Origin: Arthrobacter sp. AFG7.2
GTDB lineage: Bacteria; Actinomycetota; Actinomycetes; Actinomycetales; Micrococcaceae
Direction of reading: 5' to 3'
DNA length: 64,000 nt
Assembly (NCBI RefSeq): GCF_002892835.1
Contig: NZ_PJMB01000003.1
Location: forward strand, 310,001-374,000
Under the pieces are notes generated by a model. That model made no database searches. It saw only the letters and a list, made by a program, of their open reading frames with translations, and was not told the origin of the DNA. A program made the position numbers and the translations under genes. Shown here piece by piece: positions 24,447-32,778 of this stretch (position 1 is the first letter of the stretch; the number at the start of each line of letters is the position of its first letter).

Positions 24447-25385
24447 TCAGTTAACCAGGCCCGCATTCCCGCCCGCAGCCAGGGGCAGCACACGTTCCCA
24501 GAATTCTTCCGGGATGCTCCACCGGGCAAGGCGGGCAGTCCCGGGTACACGGTCCGGTTCCGCCATGCCAACGATGGTTGATGTGATGCGGGGGTCGCGC
24601 GTGGAGAACTGCAGGGCGGCGGCGGCAAGCGGCACCGCGTATTCGCTGCAGAGGTCCTGCATCTTCCGCACCCGGCCCAGCACCTCGGCGCTGGCCGGCC
24701 GGTAACAGTAGTTGGTGGTCACGTCCGGGCCCTTCACCAGCATGCCGCCGCCAAAAGGCGCGGCGTTCATGAAGGCAACGCCCCGCCGTCGCGCATCCTC
24801 GATGAGTGGTTCCGCGCTCTGGTCCACCAGCGTGTACCGGTTGTGGCTGATCACGACGTCGAAGACTTCCGTGGCCAGGTACTTCAGTTCCAGCCCGATG
24901 GGTCCGCCGGCCACACCCAGGTGCCCGATCATCCCCTGGTCCCGCAGGTCAACAAGAGCTTCCAGCGGCCCGCCGGCCCCGACTCCCTCCTCGAAGCTGA
25001 TTTTTTCCGGATCGTGAAGGTGGACCAGCGGCAGCGTGTCCAGCCCCAGCCGTTCCAGGCTTTCCTCGACGCTGCGCCGGACACGGTCACCGGAATAGTC
25101 GGCCGTCCCCACAACGGGATCCACTTTCGTGGACAGAACGAAGCCCTCCGGCAGCCCGCCCGCCTCCCGGAGCGCCTGCCCGATCCACCGTTCGCTCCCG
25201 CCGTCGTGCCCGTATTCGTTGGAGGTGTCCAGAAAGTTGAAGGGACCGGCCAGGGCGGCGCGGACGGCGGCCACTGCAGCCTCCGTCCGCTCCGCCGCGC
25301 TGCCGTGACGGGGGTGGTTTCCCAGCGAGCTGGTGCCGACGCACACGTCCGTCACCGGGAAGCCGGTGCGGCCCAGGGTCTTCAT
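24447..25385 (-). CDS. Aldo/keto reductase (aldose 1-dehydrogenase-like)
   Basis: A 312-residue AKR barrel: catalytic Asp/Tyr in FLDTSNEYGHDGG, Lys in VLSTKVD and His in PLVHLHDP; cofactor region STIVGMAEPDRV. It resembles D-threo-aldose/L-fucose 1-dehydrogenases, which oxidise or reduce free sugars. The start at 25385 fits the family and has AAGGAG ten bases upstream; an ATG at 25421 overlapping the alpha-xylosidase stop (TGATG) is the alternative. Operon context suggests work on a monosaccharide released by the neighbouring glycosidases. Confidence 0.85.
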   Translation of the reverse strand: MKTLGRTGFPVTDVCVGTSSLGNHPRHGSAAERTEAAVAAVRAALAGPFNFLDTSNEYGHDGGSERWIGQALREAGGLPEGFVLSTKVDPVVGTADYSGDRVRRSVEESLERLGLDTLPLVHLHDPEKISFEEGVGAGGPLEALVDLRDQGMIGHLGVAGGPIGLELKYLATEVFDVVISHNRYTLVDQSAEPLIEDARRRGVAFMNAAPFGGGMLVKGPDVTTNYCYRPASAEVLGRVRKMQDLCSEYAVPLAAAALQFSTRDPRITSTIVGMAEPDRVPGTARLARWSIPEEFWERVLPLAAGGNAGLVN

Positions 25386-25420
25386 TGCTGTGGCACTCCT
25401 TGCCTCGGTAGTGCGTTCCA

Positions 25421-27595
25421 TCAAACCACGACGGCGGACACGTCGCCGCCGCTGACGGTCACTTCGAAGGCCGTGCTGGAACCGTCCGGCGAGGGCACTT
25501 CAATGCGGCGCGTTCCGTCCGGCGCGGCGAAGGCCTGGAACTGCATCTCCTGCGCCCAGTTGTAGTCCGGCCGGTCCGACACAGTGCCGATGGGCAGCAC
25601 AGCGCCTTCACGGACCCAGGTGGCAGCCTGCATCACCGAATACTCCTTGCGGTGCCAGCGCGGGCCGGCCAGCTGCTCCCCCGTCTGGAGGTGCGTCCAG
25701 GTGCCCTCCGGCAGGTAGAAGGACACTGTTCCGGACGGGTCCATGACGGGCGCCACCAGCAGGTCCGGCCCCAGCATGTACTGCCGGTCAAGGTGTGCAC
25801 AGCCCGGGTCCTCCGGGAACTCCATAAAAAGCGGGCGCATCAGGGGAATGCCTTCCGAGTAGGCCTGCTCAGCTGCGATCTGCAGGTAGGGCATCAGCCG
25901 CATCTTCTGCTCGGTGAAGTGCCGGAGCACATCCACGGATTCCTCGTCCACCAGCCAGGGCACACGGTAGGAGTTGGAGCCGTGCAGCCTCGAGTGCGAG
26001 GACAGCAGGCCGAAAGCGATCCACCGCTTGAAGATCTCCGGTTCGGGGGTGCCCTCGAAGCCGCCGATGTCGTGGCTCCAGAAGGAGAAGCCTGACGAGG
26101 CCAGGGACAGTCCGCCGCGCAGTGATTCGGCCATCGCAGCGAACGTGGATTCGCAGTCACCGCCCCAGTGCACGGGCATTGTCTGGCCGCCGGCCGTGGC
26201 GGAGCGGGCGAAGACCACGGCTTCGCCTTCGCCCAGTTCCTTGGACAACAGGTCGAAAACCGTCCTGTTGTACAGCTGCGCGTAGTAGTTGTGCATCCTG
26301 TCGGGGTCAGAACCGTCGTGCCACACCACATCGGTGGGGATGCGTTCGCCGAAATCGGTCTTGAAGGAGTCCACGCCCTGGCCCAGCAGGCCGCGGAGCT
26401 TGTCCTGGTACCAGAGCACGGCGTCGGGGTTGGTGAAGTCCACCAGTCCCATGCCCGCCTGCCACATGTCCCACTGCCACACGGAACCGTCCGCCCGTTT
26501 GACCAGGAAGCCGCGCTCCACGCCTTCCCGGAACAGGTGCGAACGCTGCGCAATGTACGGGTTGATCCAGACGCACACCTTCAGCCCGCGGTCGTGCAGC
26601 CGGGCCAGCATGCCCTCGGGGTCCGGGAACGTTGCCGGGTCCCAGACGAAGTCGCTCCAGTGGAAGGACCTCATCCAGTGGCAGTCGAAGTGGAAGACGG
26701 ACAGGGGCAGGTTCCGCTCCTCCATGCCGTCAATGAAGGAGTTGACAGTCTTTTCATCGTAGTCCGTGGTGAAGGAGGTGGAGAGCCACAGCCCGTAGGA
26801 CCAGGCCGGGATCCGGGACGGCCGGCCGGTCAGCTCGGTGTACCGCCGGATGATGTCCTTGGGTGTGGGCCCGTGGATGATGAAGTACTGGAGCTTCTGG
26901 CCTTCCACGCTGAACTGGGTCCGGGACACCACCTCGGAACCCACCTCGAAGGACACCTTCTCCGGGTGGTTCACGAACACCCCGTATCCGTCATTGGTGA
27001 TGAAGAACGGCACGTTCTTGTAGGCGAGGTCGCTGGAGGTGCCGCCGTCCTCGTTCCAGATGTCCACGGACTGGCCGTTCTTCACGAACGCGCCGAAGCG
27101 TTCGCCCAGGCCGTACACGTTGGTTCCCACGCCCAGGCTGAGCTGTTCGTGCACAAAGGTCCGCCCGCCGTCGTCCGTGATAACGCCGACGCTGCGTGGA
27201 GTGGACGTGGTCAGCAGCCGCCCGTTCCCGAGGAAGTCCACCCCCCAGTCACCGCCCGTGCTGATCCGTGCCGTGAGTCCGCCCGAGGTGATGCTGGCCG
27301 TGCCCTCGTCGCGGCTGAACTGCGGTGCCGGTCCTGCCCGGTTCACGTCAAAGTGCGGTCCGTTGTCCAGCCCGCCCTGGAAGTGCTCGATGGTCACGCC
27401 GATGACGTCCGGCAGGGGCGCGTCGAAGGTCACCGTCAGCTGGGGAAGGTTGAGGGCGTCCCCGCGGGAGTTGATGCGCTTGGTGGGCGCGTAAACGGTG
27501 AGGCTTCGCTCGTCCGTCACCACGTCCGACACGTCGCGCGGGTGCAGCGCCGAAAAGCCTTTGCGGTACAGCCAGTAGCCGTCGGTGAATTTCAT
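25421..27595 (-). CDS. yicI: GH31 alpha-xylosidase
   Basis: A 724-residue glycoside hydrolase with the YicI layout: N-terminal beta-sandwich, catalytic barrel and C-terminal sheet domains. The nucleophile Asp is in FKTDFGERIPTDVVWHDG, where GERIP is diagnostic of alpha-xylosidases within GH31, and the acid/base Asp in HWGGDCESTF. FWSHDIGGFEGTP also matches YicI. It removes alpha-1,6-xylose from the non-reducing end of xyloglucan oligosaccharides or isoprimeverose. No signal peptide, so intracellular. Second gene of a GH42-GH31-AKR operon. Confidence 0.93.
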   Translation of the reverse strand: MKFTDGYWLYRKGFSALHPRDVSDVVTDERSLTVYAPTKRINSRGDALNLPQLTVTFDAPLPDVIGVTIEHFQGGLDNGPHFDVNRAGPAPQFSRDEGTASITSGGLTARISTGGDWGVDFLGNGRLLTTSTPRSVGVITDDGGRTFVHEQLSLGVGTNVYGLGERFGAFVKNGQSVDIWNEDGGTSSDLAYKNVPFFITNDGYGVFVNHPEKVSFEVGSEVVSRTQFSVEGQKLQYFIIHGPTPKDIIRRYTELTGRPSRIPAWSYGLWLSTSFTTDYDEKTVNSFIDGMEERNLPLSVFHFDCHWMRSFHWSDFVWDPATFPDPEGMLARLHDRGLKVCVWINPYIAQRSHLFREGVERGFLVKRADGSVWQWDMWQAGMGLVDFTNPDAVLWYQDKLRGLLGQGVDSFKTDFGERIPTDVVWHDGSDPDRMHNYYAQLYNRTVFDLLSKELGEGEAVVFARSATAGGQTMPVHWGGDCESTFAAMAESLRGGLSLASSGFSFWSHDIGGFEGTPEPEIFKRWIAFGLLSSHSRLHGSNSYRVPWLVDEESVDVLRHFTEQKMRLMPYLQIAAEQAYSEGIPLMRPLFMEFPEDPGCAHLDRQYMLGPDLLVAPVMDPSGTVSFYLPEGTWTHLQTGEQLAGPRWHRKEYSVMQAATWVREGAVLPIGTVSDRPDYNWAQEMQFQAFAAPDGTRRIEVPSPDGSSTAFEVTVSGGDVSAVVV

Positions 27596-27601
27596 GGGGT
27601 G

Positions 27602-29665
27602 TCAGTTTCCGTTCTCAAGAGGGGCAGAGCTGTCTTTGAGGACCAGGGCGCCGTACGGTTCCAGGGTCAGGTGGGGCCCGTGGGCCTCTCCGGTGAGCAC
27701 GTCCACGGACTGCTCGGTGAGCGCCACGGTGCGTGGTTCCGGGCTGTGGTTCAGCAGGAAGTGGTAGCCGGCGCGGGTGGCGAGTTCGACGTCGTCGGGC
27801 AGCGTTCCTGCCACCGGTGAGGTGATGCGGGCTGCCGCCAGGGCGGTCCCGATGATGCTGTCCAGCGCGGGGCCGGGCAGATCGCAGCCTGCGTACCAGG
27901 CGGTGCCGCGGCCGTGGCTGTTGCGCACGACTGCCGGTTGTCCGGCCAGGGCTCCGGCGGCAAACGTGGCCACGGCAGAAGCGCCGGCACCGTGGAGGCG
28001 CAGGTCCTCGGACCAGACGGAGGCTTCGAGGCCGGCCGGGAACCCGGGGGAAGCGCCGCCCGGACCCCGCTCTGCACCATCGAGGCCCACCGCGCCGGCC
28101 AGCGGGCGCCATTCCTCTCCGCTGACGCCCAGCAGGTCAGCCAGGACCGACGGGAAACGCCCCTGGCGGAGGTGGCCGTTACTGTCCGCCACCCCGGTGA
28201 AGGGTCCGACGACGGCCGTCCCGCCGCGGTGCACCCATCCGGTCAGCGCCCCGGCGTGGTCTTCCTTCAGGAGGAAGAGGCTGGGGACGAGGACCATGTC
28301 GAAACGGTCCAGCGCAGCGGAGGGGTGCACCACTTCGACGGAAAGTCCGCGCCGCAGCAGCGGCCGGTAGTAGGCCTGCAGCTGGTCCAGGACGCCGAGC
28401 CGGTCCGTGGGGCAGTCCGGGGACTCCGCCGCCCACCAGCTGTTCCAGTCGAACAGGATGGCAATCCGGGACGGTGCGGGGGTACCGGCGAGGAGCCGCA
28501 GGTCCTGCAGCCGGGAGCCGAGGTCCGCGACTTCCCGGAACACACGCGTGTCCTCCCCCGCCAGCGGCACCACGGCCGAGTGGAACCGTTCAGCCCCAAA
28601 GGCGGACTGGCGGAACTGGAAGAAGCAGATGCCGTCCGAGCCCCTGGCCAGGGCGGACAGCGAGTCCACCCGCAGCGCCCCGGGTTCCTTGGCACTGTTG
28701 TGGGGCCGCCAGTTCACGGCGGAGGCAGCGGATTCCATCAGGAGCCACGGTTGGCCCCCGGCGAGTCCCCGGCACAGGTCGTGGGTGAGGGCGCCAAGTT
28801 CCCAGGTCTGCGGCTGGGCCGGATCCATGTACCAGTTGTTGCCTACCAGGTCCGTCTCCCCCGCGAAGCTGAAGTAGTCAGCGCCGCGGAAGAACCCCAT
28901 GAGGTTGGTGGTGACCGGGACATCCGGGGAGTGCCGGCGGATGATGTCGCGTTCCGCGGTGAAGAGCTTGAGCAGTGACTCGGAGGTGAAGCGCTTGAAG
29001 TCCAGGACCTGGGTGGGGTTGTGCAGGTACGGCGCCGTCCGCGGCGGCAGGATCTCCTCCCAGGTGCTGTAGCCCTGGCTCCAGAAGGTGGTCCCCCAGG
29101 CTGAGTTCAGGTTCTCGAGGGAGCCGTAGCGGCGCAGCAGCCAGGTGCGGAACGCGCCGGCCGTTTCGTCGTCGTAGCTGATCTGTCCCAGCTCGTTGCC
29201 CACGTGCCACATCACCACGGCCGGGTGTTTGCCGTAGCGCTCCGCCAGCGCTGCGGTAACCTGCCGGGCGGCATTGCGGTACACGGCCGACGACGGCGAG
29301 AACTGGTTGCGCGATCCGTACCACAGCGTTGTCCCGGCTGCGTCCGTGGGCAGGGTGCTGGGATAGCGGTGCCCCAGCCAGGGGGGCGGCGATGCGGTGG
29401 GCGTGGCCAGGCAGACCTTGATGTTGCCTTCCTCCAGCAGGGCAAGGATCCTGTCCAGCCAGCCGAAGTCCCAGGTGCCCTCGGTGGGCTGCAGCCGCGC
29501 CCAGCTGAACACGCCAAGGGTCACCAGGTTAATGCCCGCCTGCTGCATGAGGCGGATGTCCTCGGCCCAGCTTTCCTCCGGCCATTGCTCAGGGTTGTAG
29601 TCGGCGCCGAAGAGCAACCCGGCCTGCTCTGTCACGGCGTTCAGGCCGTGGCTTCGAGAATGCAT
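27602..29665 (-). CDS. GH42 beta-galactosidase
   Basis: A 687-residue family 42 enzyme: LFGADYNPEQWPE at the start of the barrel, acid/base Glu158 in WHVGNELG, nucleophile Glu311 in LLMESAASAVNW, then the trimerisation (Rossmann-like, TRLGVLDQLQAYYRPLLRRG) and small C-terminal domains. It releases terminal beta-galactose; cytoplasmic, no signal. AAGGA precedes the ATG at 29665. It lies divergent from and only 25 bases from the LacI-type regulator, and six bases before the alpha-xylosidase gene, so both are co-transcribed. Confidence 0.93.
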   Translation of the reverse strand: MHSRSHGLNAVTEQAGLLFGADYNPEQWPEESWAEDIRLMQQAGINLVTLGVFSWARLQPTEGTWDFGWLDRILALLEEGNIKVCLATPTASPPPWLGHRYPSTLPTDAAGTTLWYGSRNQFSPSSAVYRNAARQVTAALAERYGKHPAVVMWHVGNELGQISYDDETAGAFRTWLLRRYGSLENLNSAWGTTFWSQGYSTWEEILPPRTAPYLHNPTQVLDFKRFTSESLLKLFTAERDIIRRHSPDVPVTTNLMGFFRGADYFSFAGETDLVGNNWYMDPAQPQTWELGALTHDLCRGLAGGQPWLLMESAASAVNWRPHNSAKEPGALRVDSLSALARGSDGICFFQFRQSAFGAERFHSAVVPLAGEDTRVFREVADLGSRLQDLRLLAGTPAPSRIAILFDWNSWWAAESPDCPTDRLGVLDQLQAYYRPLLRRGLSVEVVHPSAALDRFDMVLVPSLFLLKEDHAGALTGWVHRGGTAVVGPFTGVADSNGHLRQGRFPSVLADLLGVSGEEWRPLAGAVGLDGAERGPGGASPGFPAGLEASVWSEDLRLHGAGASAVATFAAGALAGQPAVVRNSHGRGTAWYAGCDLPGPALDSIIGTALAAARITSPVAGTLPDDVELATRAGYHFLLNHSPEPRTVALTEQSVDVLTGEAHGPHLTLEPYGALVLKDSSAPLENGN

Positions 29666-29690
29666 GGAATTCCTTGGTTAAATGATGGAT

Positions 29691-30716
29691 ATGAGTAATC
29701 GAAAGGCTTCAACTGCGGCCACCATTAGTGACGTGGCCAAAGAGGCCGGGGTTTCCACAAGTACCGTGTCCTACGTGATGAGCGGGAACCGCCCCATATC
29801 GAAAGAAACCCGGGAAATCGTCGAAGCAGCGATGCGTCGGCTCAAGTACAGCCCCCGGTCCAGTGCCCGCGCCCTGGCCTCCAGCCGGTCCAATGTGCTG
29901 GGACTGGTGGTGCCTTTGCGGGCGGACGTCAACGTGGGCGTGGTGATGCAGTTCGTCACCGCAGTGGTCACCACGGCCCGGACGTTCAACCAGGACGTCC
30001 TCCTCCTGACCCAGGATGACGCCGGAAGCATCGAGCGGGTGACGTCTCAGTCCATGGTGGACGGGCTGGTGATGATGGACATCGAGGCCCGGGATCCCCG
30101 GATCCCCGTGCTGGCCAAGCTGGACAAGCCCGCGGTGCTTATTGGCATGCCTGACGATCCCCGCGGCCTCAGCTGCGTTGACTTCGACTTCGCCGGCGCT
30201 TCCCGTACCGCTGTGCGGCACCTGGCGGAATCGGGCCACCGCGGCATCGCCTTCATCGGCTCCCCGCCCGCCTCCCTGCGACGGCACGCCACCTATGCGG
30301 ACCGTGCCCTGAGGGGCTTCGAGGAGGCATGCCGGGAAGGTGGAATCACCCATGTCGCGGTTGCCTGCGAGGCGAATTCCAAGGACCTGGCCCGGGCGCT
30401 GGACAAGGTCTTTTCCGGACCCGATGCCGTCACTGCCCTCCTGGTGCACAACGAGGGACTCCTGCCTATCCTGCGCGAGAACCTTGCTGCGCATGGCCTG
30501 TCCGTCCCGGAGGACATCTCGGTGGTGGTCATCGCTCCGGCCGATGTGGCCACAGCCGCCGTCCGGCCGTGGACGGCGGTGTCCATCCCGGCGATGGACA
30601 TCGGCCGCGCCGCCGTGGAGATGGTGATGGACCGGCTGAGCCTTGCCAAGCCTGCCGAGCTGCGGCTCATCGCCCCGACCCTCAGCGTGGGGACCACCAC
30701 CGCGGCGGTCCGCTAA
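29691..30716 (+). CDS. LacI-family transcriptional regulator
   Basis: A 341-residue repressor. The N-terminal helix-turn-helix and hinge read TISDVAKEAGVSTSTVSYVMSGNRPISKETREIVEAAMRRLKYSP, followed by a periplasmic-binding-protein-like ligand domain. The start at 29691 is favoured by a TTAAAT element seven bases upstream; an ATG at 29682 would add three residues. It stands between the glycosidase operon and the Lpl-type importer and probably controls both, answering to a sugar from the imported oligosaccharide. Confidence 0.9.
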   Translation: MSNRKASTAATISDVAKEAGVSTSTVSYVMSGNRPISKETREIVEAAMRRLKYSPRSSARALASSRSNVLGLVVPLRADVNVGVVMQFVTAVVTTARTFNQDVLLLTQDDAGSIERVTSQSMVDGLVMMDIEARDPRIPVLAKLDKPAVLIGMPDDPRGLSCVDFDFAGASRTAVRHLAESGHRGIAFIGSPPASLRRHATYADRALRGFEEACREGGITHVAVACEANSKDLARALDKVFSGPDAVTALLVHNEGLLPILRENLAAHGLSVPEDISVVVIAPADVATAAVRPWTAVSIPAMDIGRAAVEMVMDRLSLAKPAELRLIAPTLSVGTTTAAVR

Positions 30717-30745
30717 GGCCTCCGGGCTGACCGGAACCAGGCAGC

Positions 30746-31699
30746 TCATCCCTTGACCGCGCCGATCATCACGCCCTTGGTGAAGTGCTTCTGCACAAAG
30801 GGGTACACGATCAGGATGGGGATCATGGCGAGTACGATGACGGCCATCTGAAGCGCCGGACCGGCCGCCGCGCCGGTTCCAACATCCACCTGGCCGGGAA
30901 CCGAGACGCCCTGGAGCACGTAGGACCGGAGCACCACCTGCAGCGGGTTCATGGAGCTGTCGTTGATGTAGAGGATGGCGTTGAAGAACGCGTTCCAGTA
31001 GCCCACCCCGTAGAACAGCGCGATGACGGCCGTGACGGCCTTGGACATCGGCAGCACAATCTGGGTCAGGGTGCGCCATTCGCTGGCCCCATCGATCCTG
31101 GCGCTGTCCAGGATCCCCCGGTCGATGCCCATAAAGAAGCCGCGGAGGATGATGATGTTGAACACCGAGATGCAGCTGGGCAGGATGAGGGCCCAGTAGG
31201 TGTTGATCAGGCCCAGCCCGGACACCAGCAGGTACGCCGGGATGATGCCGGCACTGAAGAACATGGTGATCAGCAGGGTGAACAGGATGGGCGTGTGGGC
31301 GAAGGAGCCCGGCCGGGAGAGTCCGTAGGCGCAGAGGATGGACACCACCATGCTGATGGCGGTACCGGTGGCGGTGACACCCACGCTGACCAGCACCGCT
31401 TTAGTGACCACGCCCCCGCTGAGGATCTGCTGGTACGCGGCGAAGGAGATCTCGCCCGGGACCAGGACCAGCCCGCCGGCCTGCGTGATGGTCGCCTGCG
31501 AGGAGATGCTGGTCAGCACGATGGTGTACAGCGGCCCCAGGACGGCAAGGACGACGACGGCGAGCACCACGATCTTGCCCGCCTTCGCCACGGCTCCGGG
31601 TTCTTCGTCCCAGATGGGGCGTTCCGGTTTGATGCGCGGCTGCCGGGGCGGCCTGGCGGGGCCGGTGGCGACGGGCGCCTTGTTGGTTAGTGTGCTCAT
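30746..31699 (-). CDS. Oligosaccharide ABC importer permease (LplC-like)
   Basis: A 317-residue permease, six helices after a polar Pro/Arg-rich 40-residue tail. The EAA loop reads ILDSARIDGASEWRTLTQIVLP. IPAYLLVSGLGLINTYWALILP and YWNAFFNAILYIND are typical of the LplC/YtcP group of plant-polysaccharide importers. Its start overlaps the stop of the other permease (ATGA). Ends with the usual FTKGVMIGAVKG tail. Confidence 0.92.
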   Translation of the reverse strand: MSTLTNKAPVATGPARPPRQPRIKPERPIWDEEPGAVAKAGKIVVLAVVVLAVLGPLYTIVLTSISSQATITQAGGLVLVPGEISFAAYQQILSGGVVTKAVLVSVGVTATGTAISMVVSILCAYGLSRPGSFAHTPILFTLLITMFFSAGIIPAYLLVSGLGLINTYWALILPSCISVFNIIILRGFFMGIDRGILDSARIDGASEWRTLTQIVLPMSKAVTAVIALFYGVGYWNAFFNAILYINDSSMNPLQVVLRSYVLQGVSVPGQVDVGTGAAAGPALQMAVIVLAMIPILIVYPFVQKHFTKGVMIGAVKG

Positions 31700-32766
31700 T
31701 TGGAGTAGACACCGCTCTCACCGAAGATGTGGGCAACTTTGTTGGCAGTCAGGATCAGGGCCAGGCTCACCAGGCCCTTGATGAGGCCGGCGGCGGCAGC
31801 GTAGCTCCAGTCGCCGTTCTGCACGCCGGTGTAGTACACGAAGGTGTCCAGGACTTCCGAGGCCTCGGCCCCGACGGCGTCCCGCTGCAGGATCATCTGC
31901 TCGAAGCCGACCGTCAGGGAGTCCCCCAGCCGCAGGATCAGCAGCAGCACAATGACGCTGCGGAGGCCGGGAAGCGTGACGTGCCACATCCGCTTCCACC
32001 GGTTTGCCCCGTCCACGGCCGCTGCTTCGTACTGCGCGGGATCGATGGCGCTGAGGGCTGCCAGGAACACGATGATGCCCCAGCCTGCGTCCTTCCAGAC
32101 GGCCTGGGAGGTGAGCAGGAACAGGAAGGTGTCCGGGTTGGTCATGACGTCTACGGCCTGCCAGCCGTTGGCGCGCAGTGACTGGTTCAGCAGCCCGGCG
32201 CCGCCGAAGATCTGCTGGAAGACCGAGACCACCAGGACCCAGGAGAAGAAGTGCGGCAGGTACACCACGGCCTGGATGGCGGCCCGAAGCCGTGGATTGA
32301 CCAGGGAGTTGAGCAGCATGGCCAGGGCGATGGGAATGGGGAAGAAGAACACCAGCTGGAATGCCGTGATCACCAGGGTGTTCTTCACGGCGAGCCAGAA
32401 GTCGGGGTCAGCCAGCACCCGGGTGAAGTTCTCCATCCCCACCCAGGGGCTGTCCGGGATCCCGATGTACGGGGAGTAATCCTGGAAGGCCACCACGTTG
32501 CCCAGCATGGGAAGGTACGCGAAGACGGCCAGCAGGATGACGGCCGGGAGCGCCATGAACACCAGGGACCGGTCCCGGTTGAACCGCACCTTGAGGTTGG
32601 CCTTGGGCCTCAGCGTGGGGGCGGTTGTGCCGGCCGCCGGGCCCTTGCCAGCCGCACCGCCGGCACCCGCGCCGCGGTCCGTCGTCGTACGTCCTGCCAG
32701 CGTCCCGCTGTGCGGCGTGGCAACTTCCTGCCGCGGCGCCGCAGTGCGCTCTGTTCCAGTGCTCAT
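31696..32766 (-). CDS. Oligosaccharide ABC importer permease (LplB-like)
   Basis: About 356 residues: a long polar N-terminal tail (about 65 residues, Thr/Ala/Gly-rich), then six helices with FAYLPMLGNVVAFQDYSPYIGI and the EAA loop EAAAVDGANRWKRMWHVTLPGL, as in LplB/YteP. The ATG at 32766 sits nine bases after AGGGG; an ATG at 32775 is in frame but too close to that site. It couples translationally to the following permease. Confidence 0.9.
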   Translation of the reverse strand: MSTGTERTAAPRQEVATPHSGTLAGRTTTDRGAGAGGAAGKGPAAGTTAPTLRPKANLKVRFNRDRSLVFMALPAVILLAVFAYLPMLGNVVAFQDYSPYIGIPDSPWVGMENFTRVLADPDFWLAVKNTLVITAFQLVFFFPIPIALAMLLNSLVNPRLRAAIQAVVYLPHFFSWVLVVSVFQQIFGGAGLLNQSLRANGWQAVDVMTNPDTFLFLLTSQAVWKDAGWGIIVFLAALSAIDPAQYEAAAVDGANRWKRMWHVTLPGLRSVIVLLLILRLGDSLTVGFEQMILQRDAVGAEASEVLDTFVYYTGVQNGDWSYAAAAGLIKGLVSLALILTANKVAHIFGESGVYSK

Positions 32767-32778
32767 CCGTGCCATCCC

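Noticed and set aside
26168-27820. A 550-codon plus-strand frame inside the alpha-xylosidase gene
   Set aside because: Opposite strand holds the full GH31 with catalytic residues.
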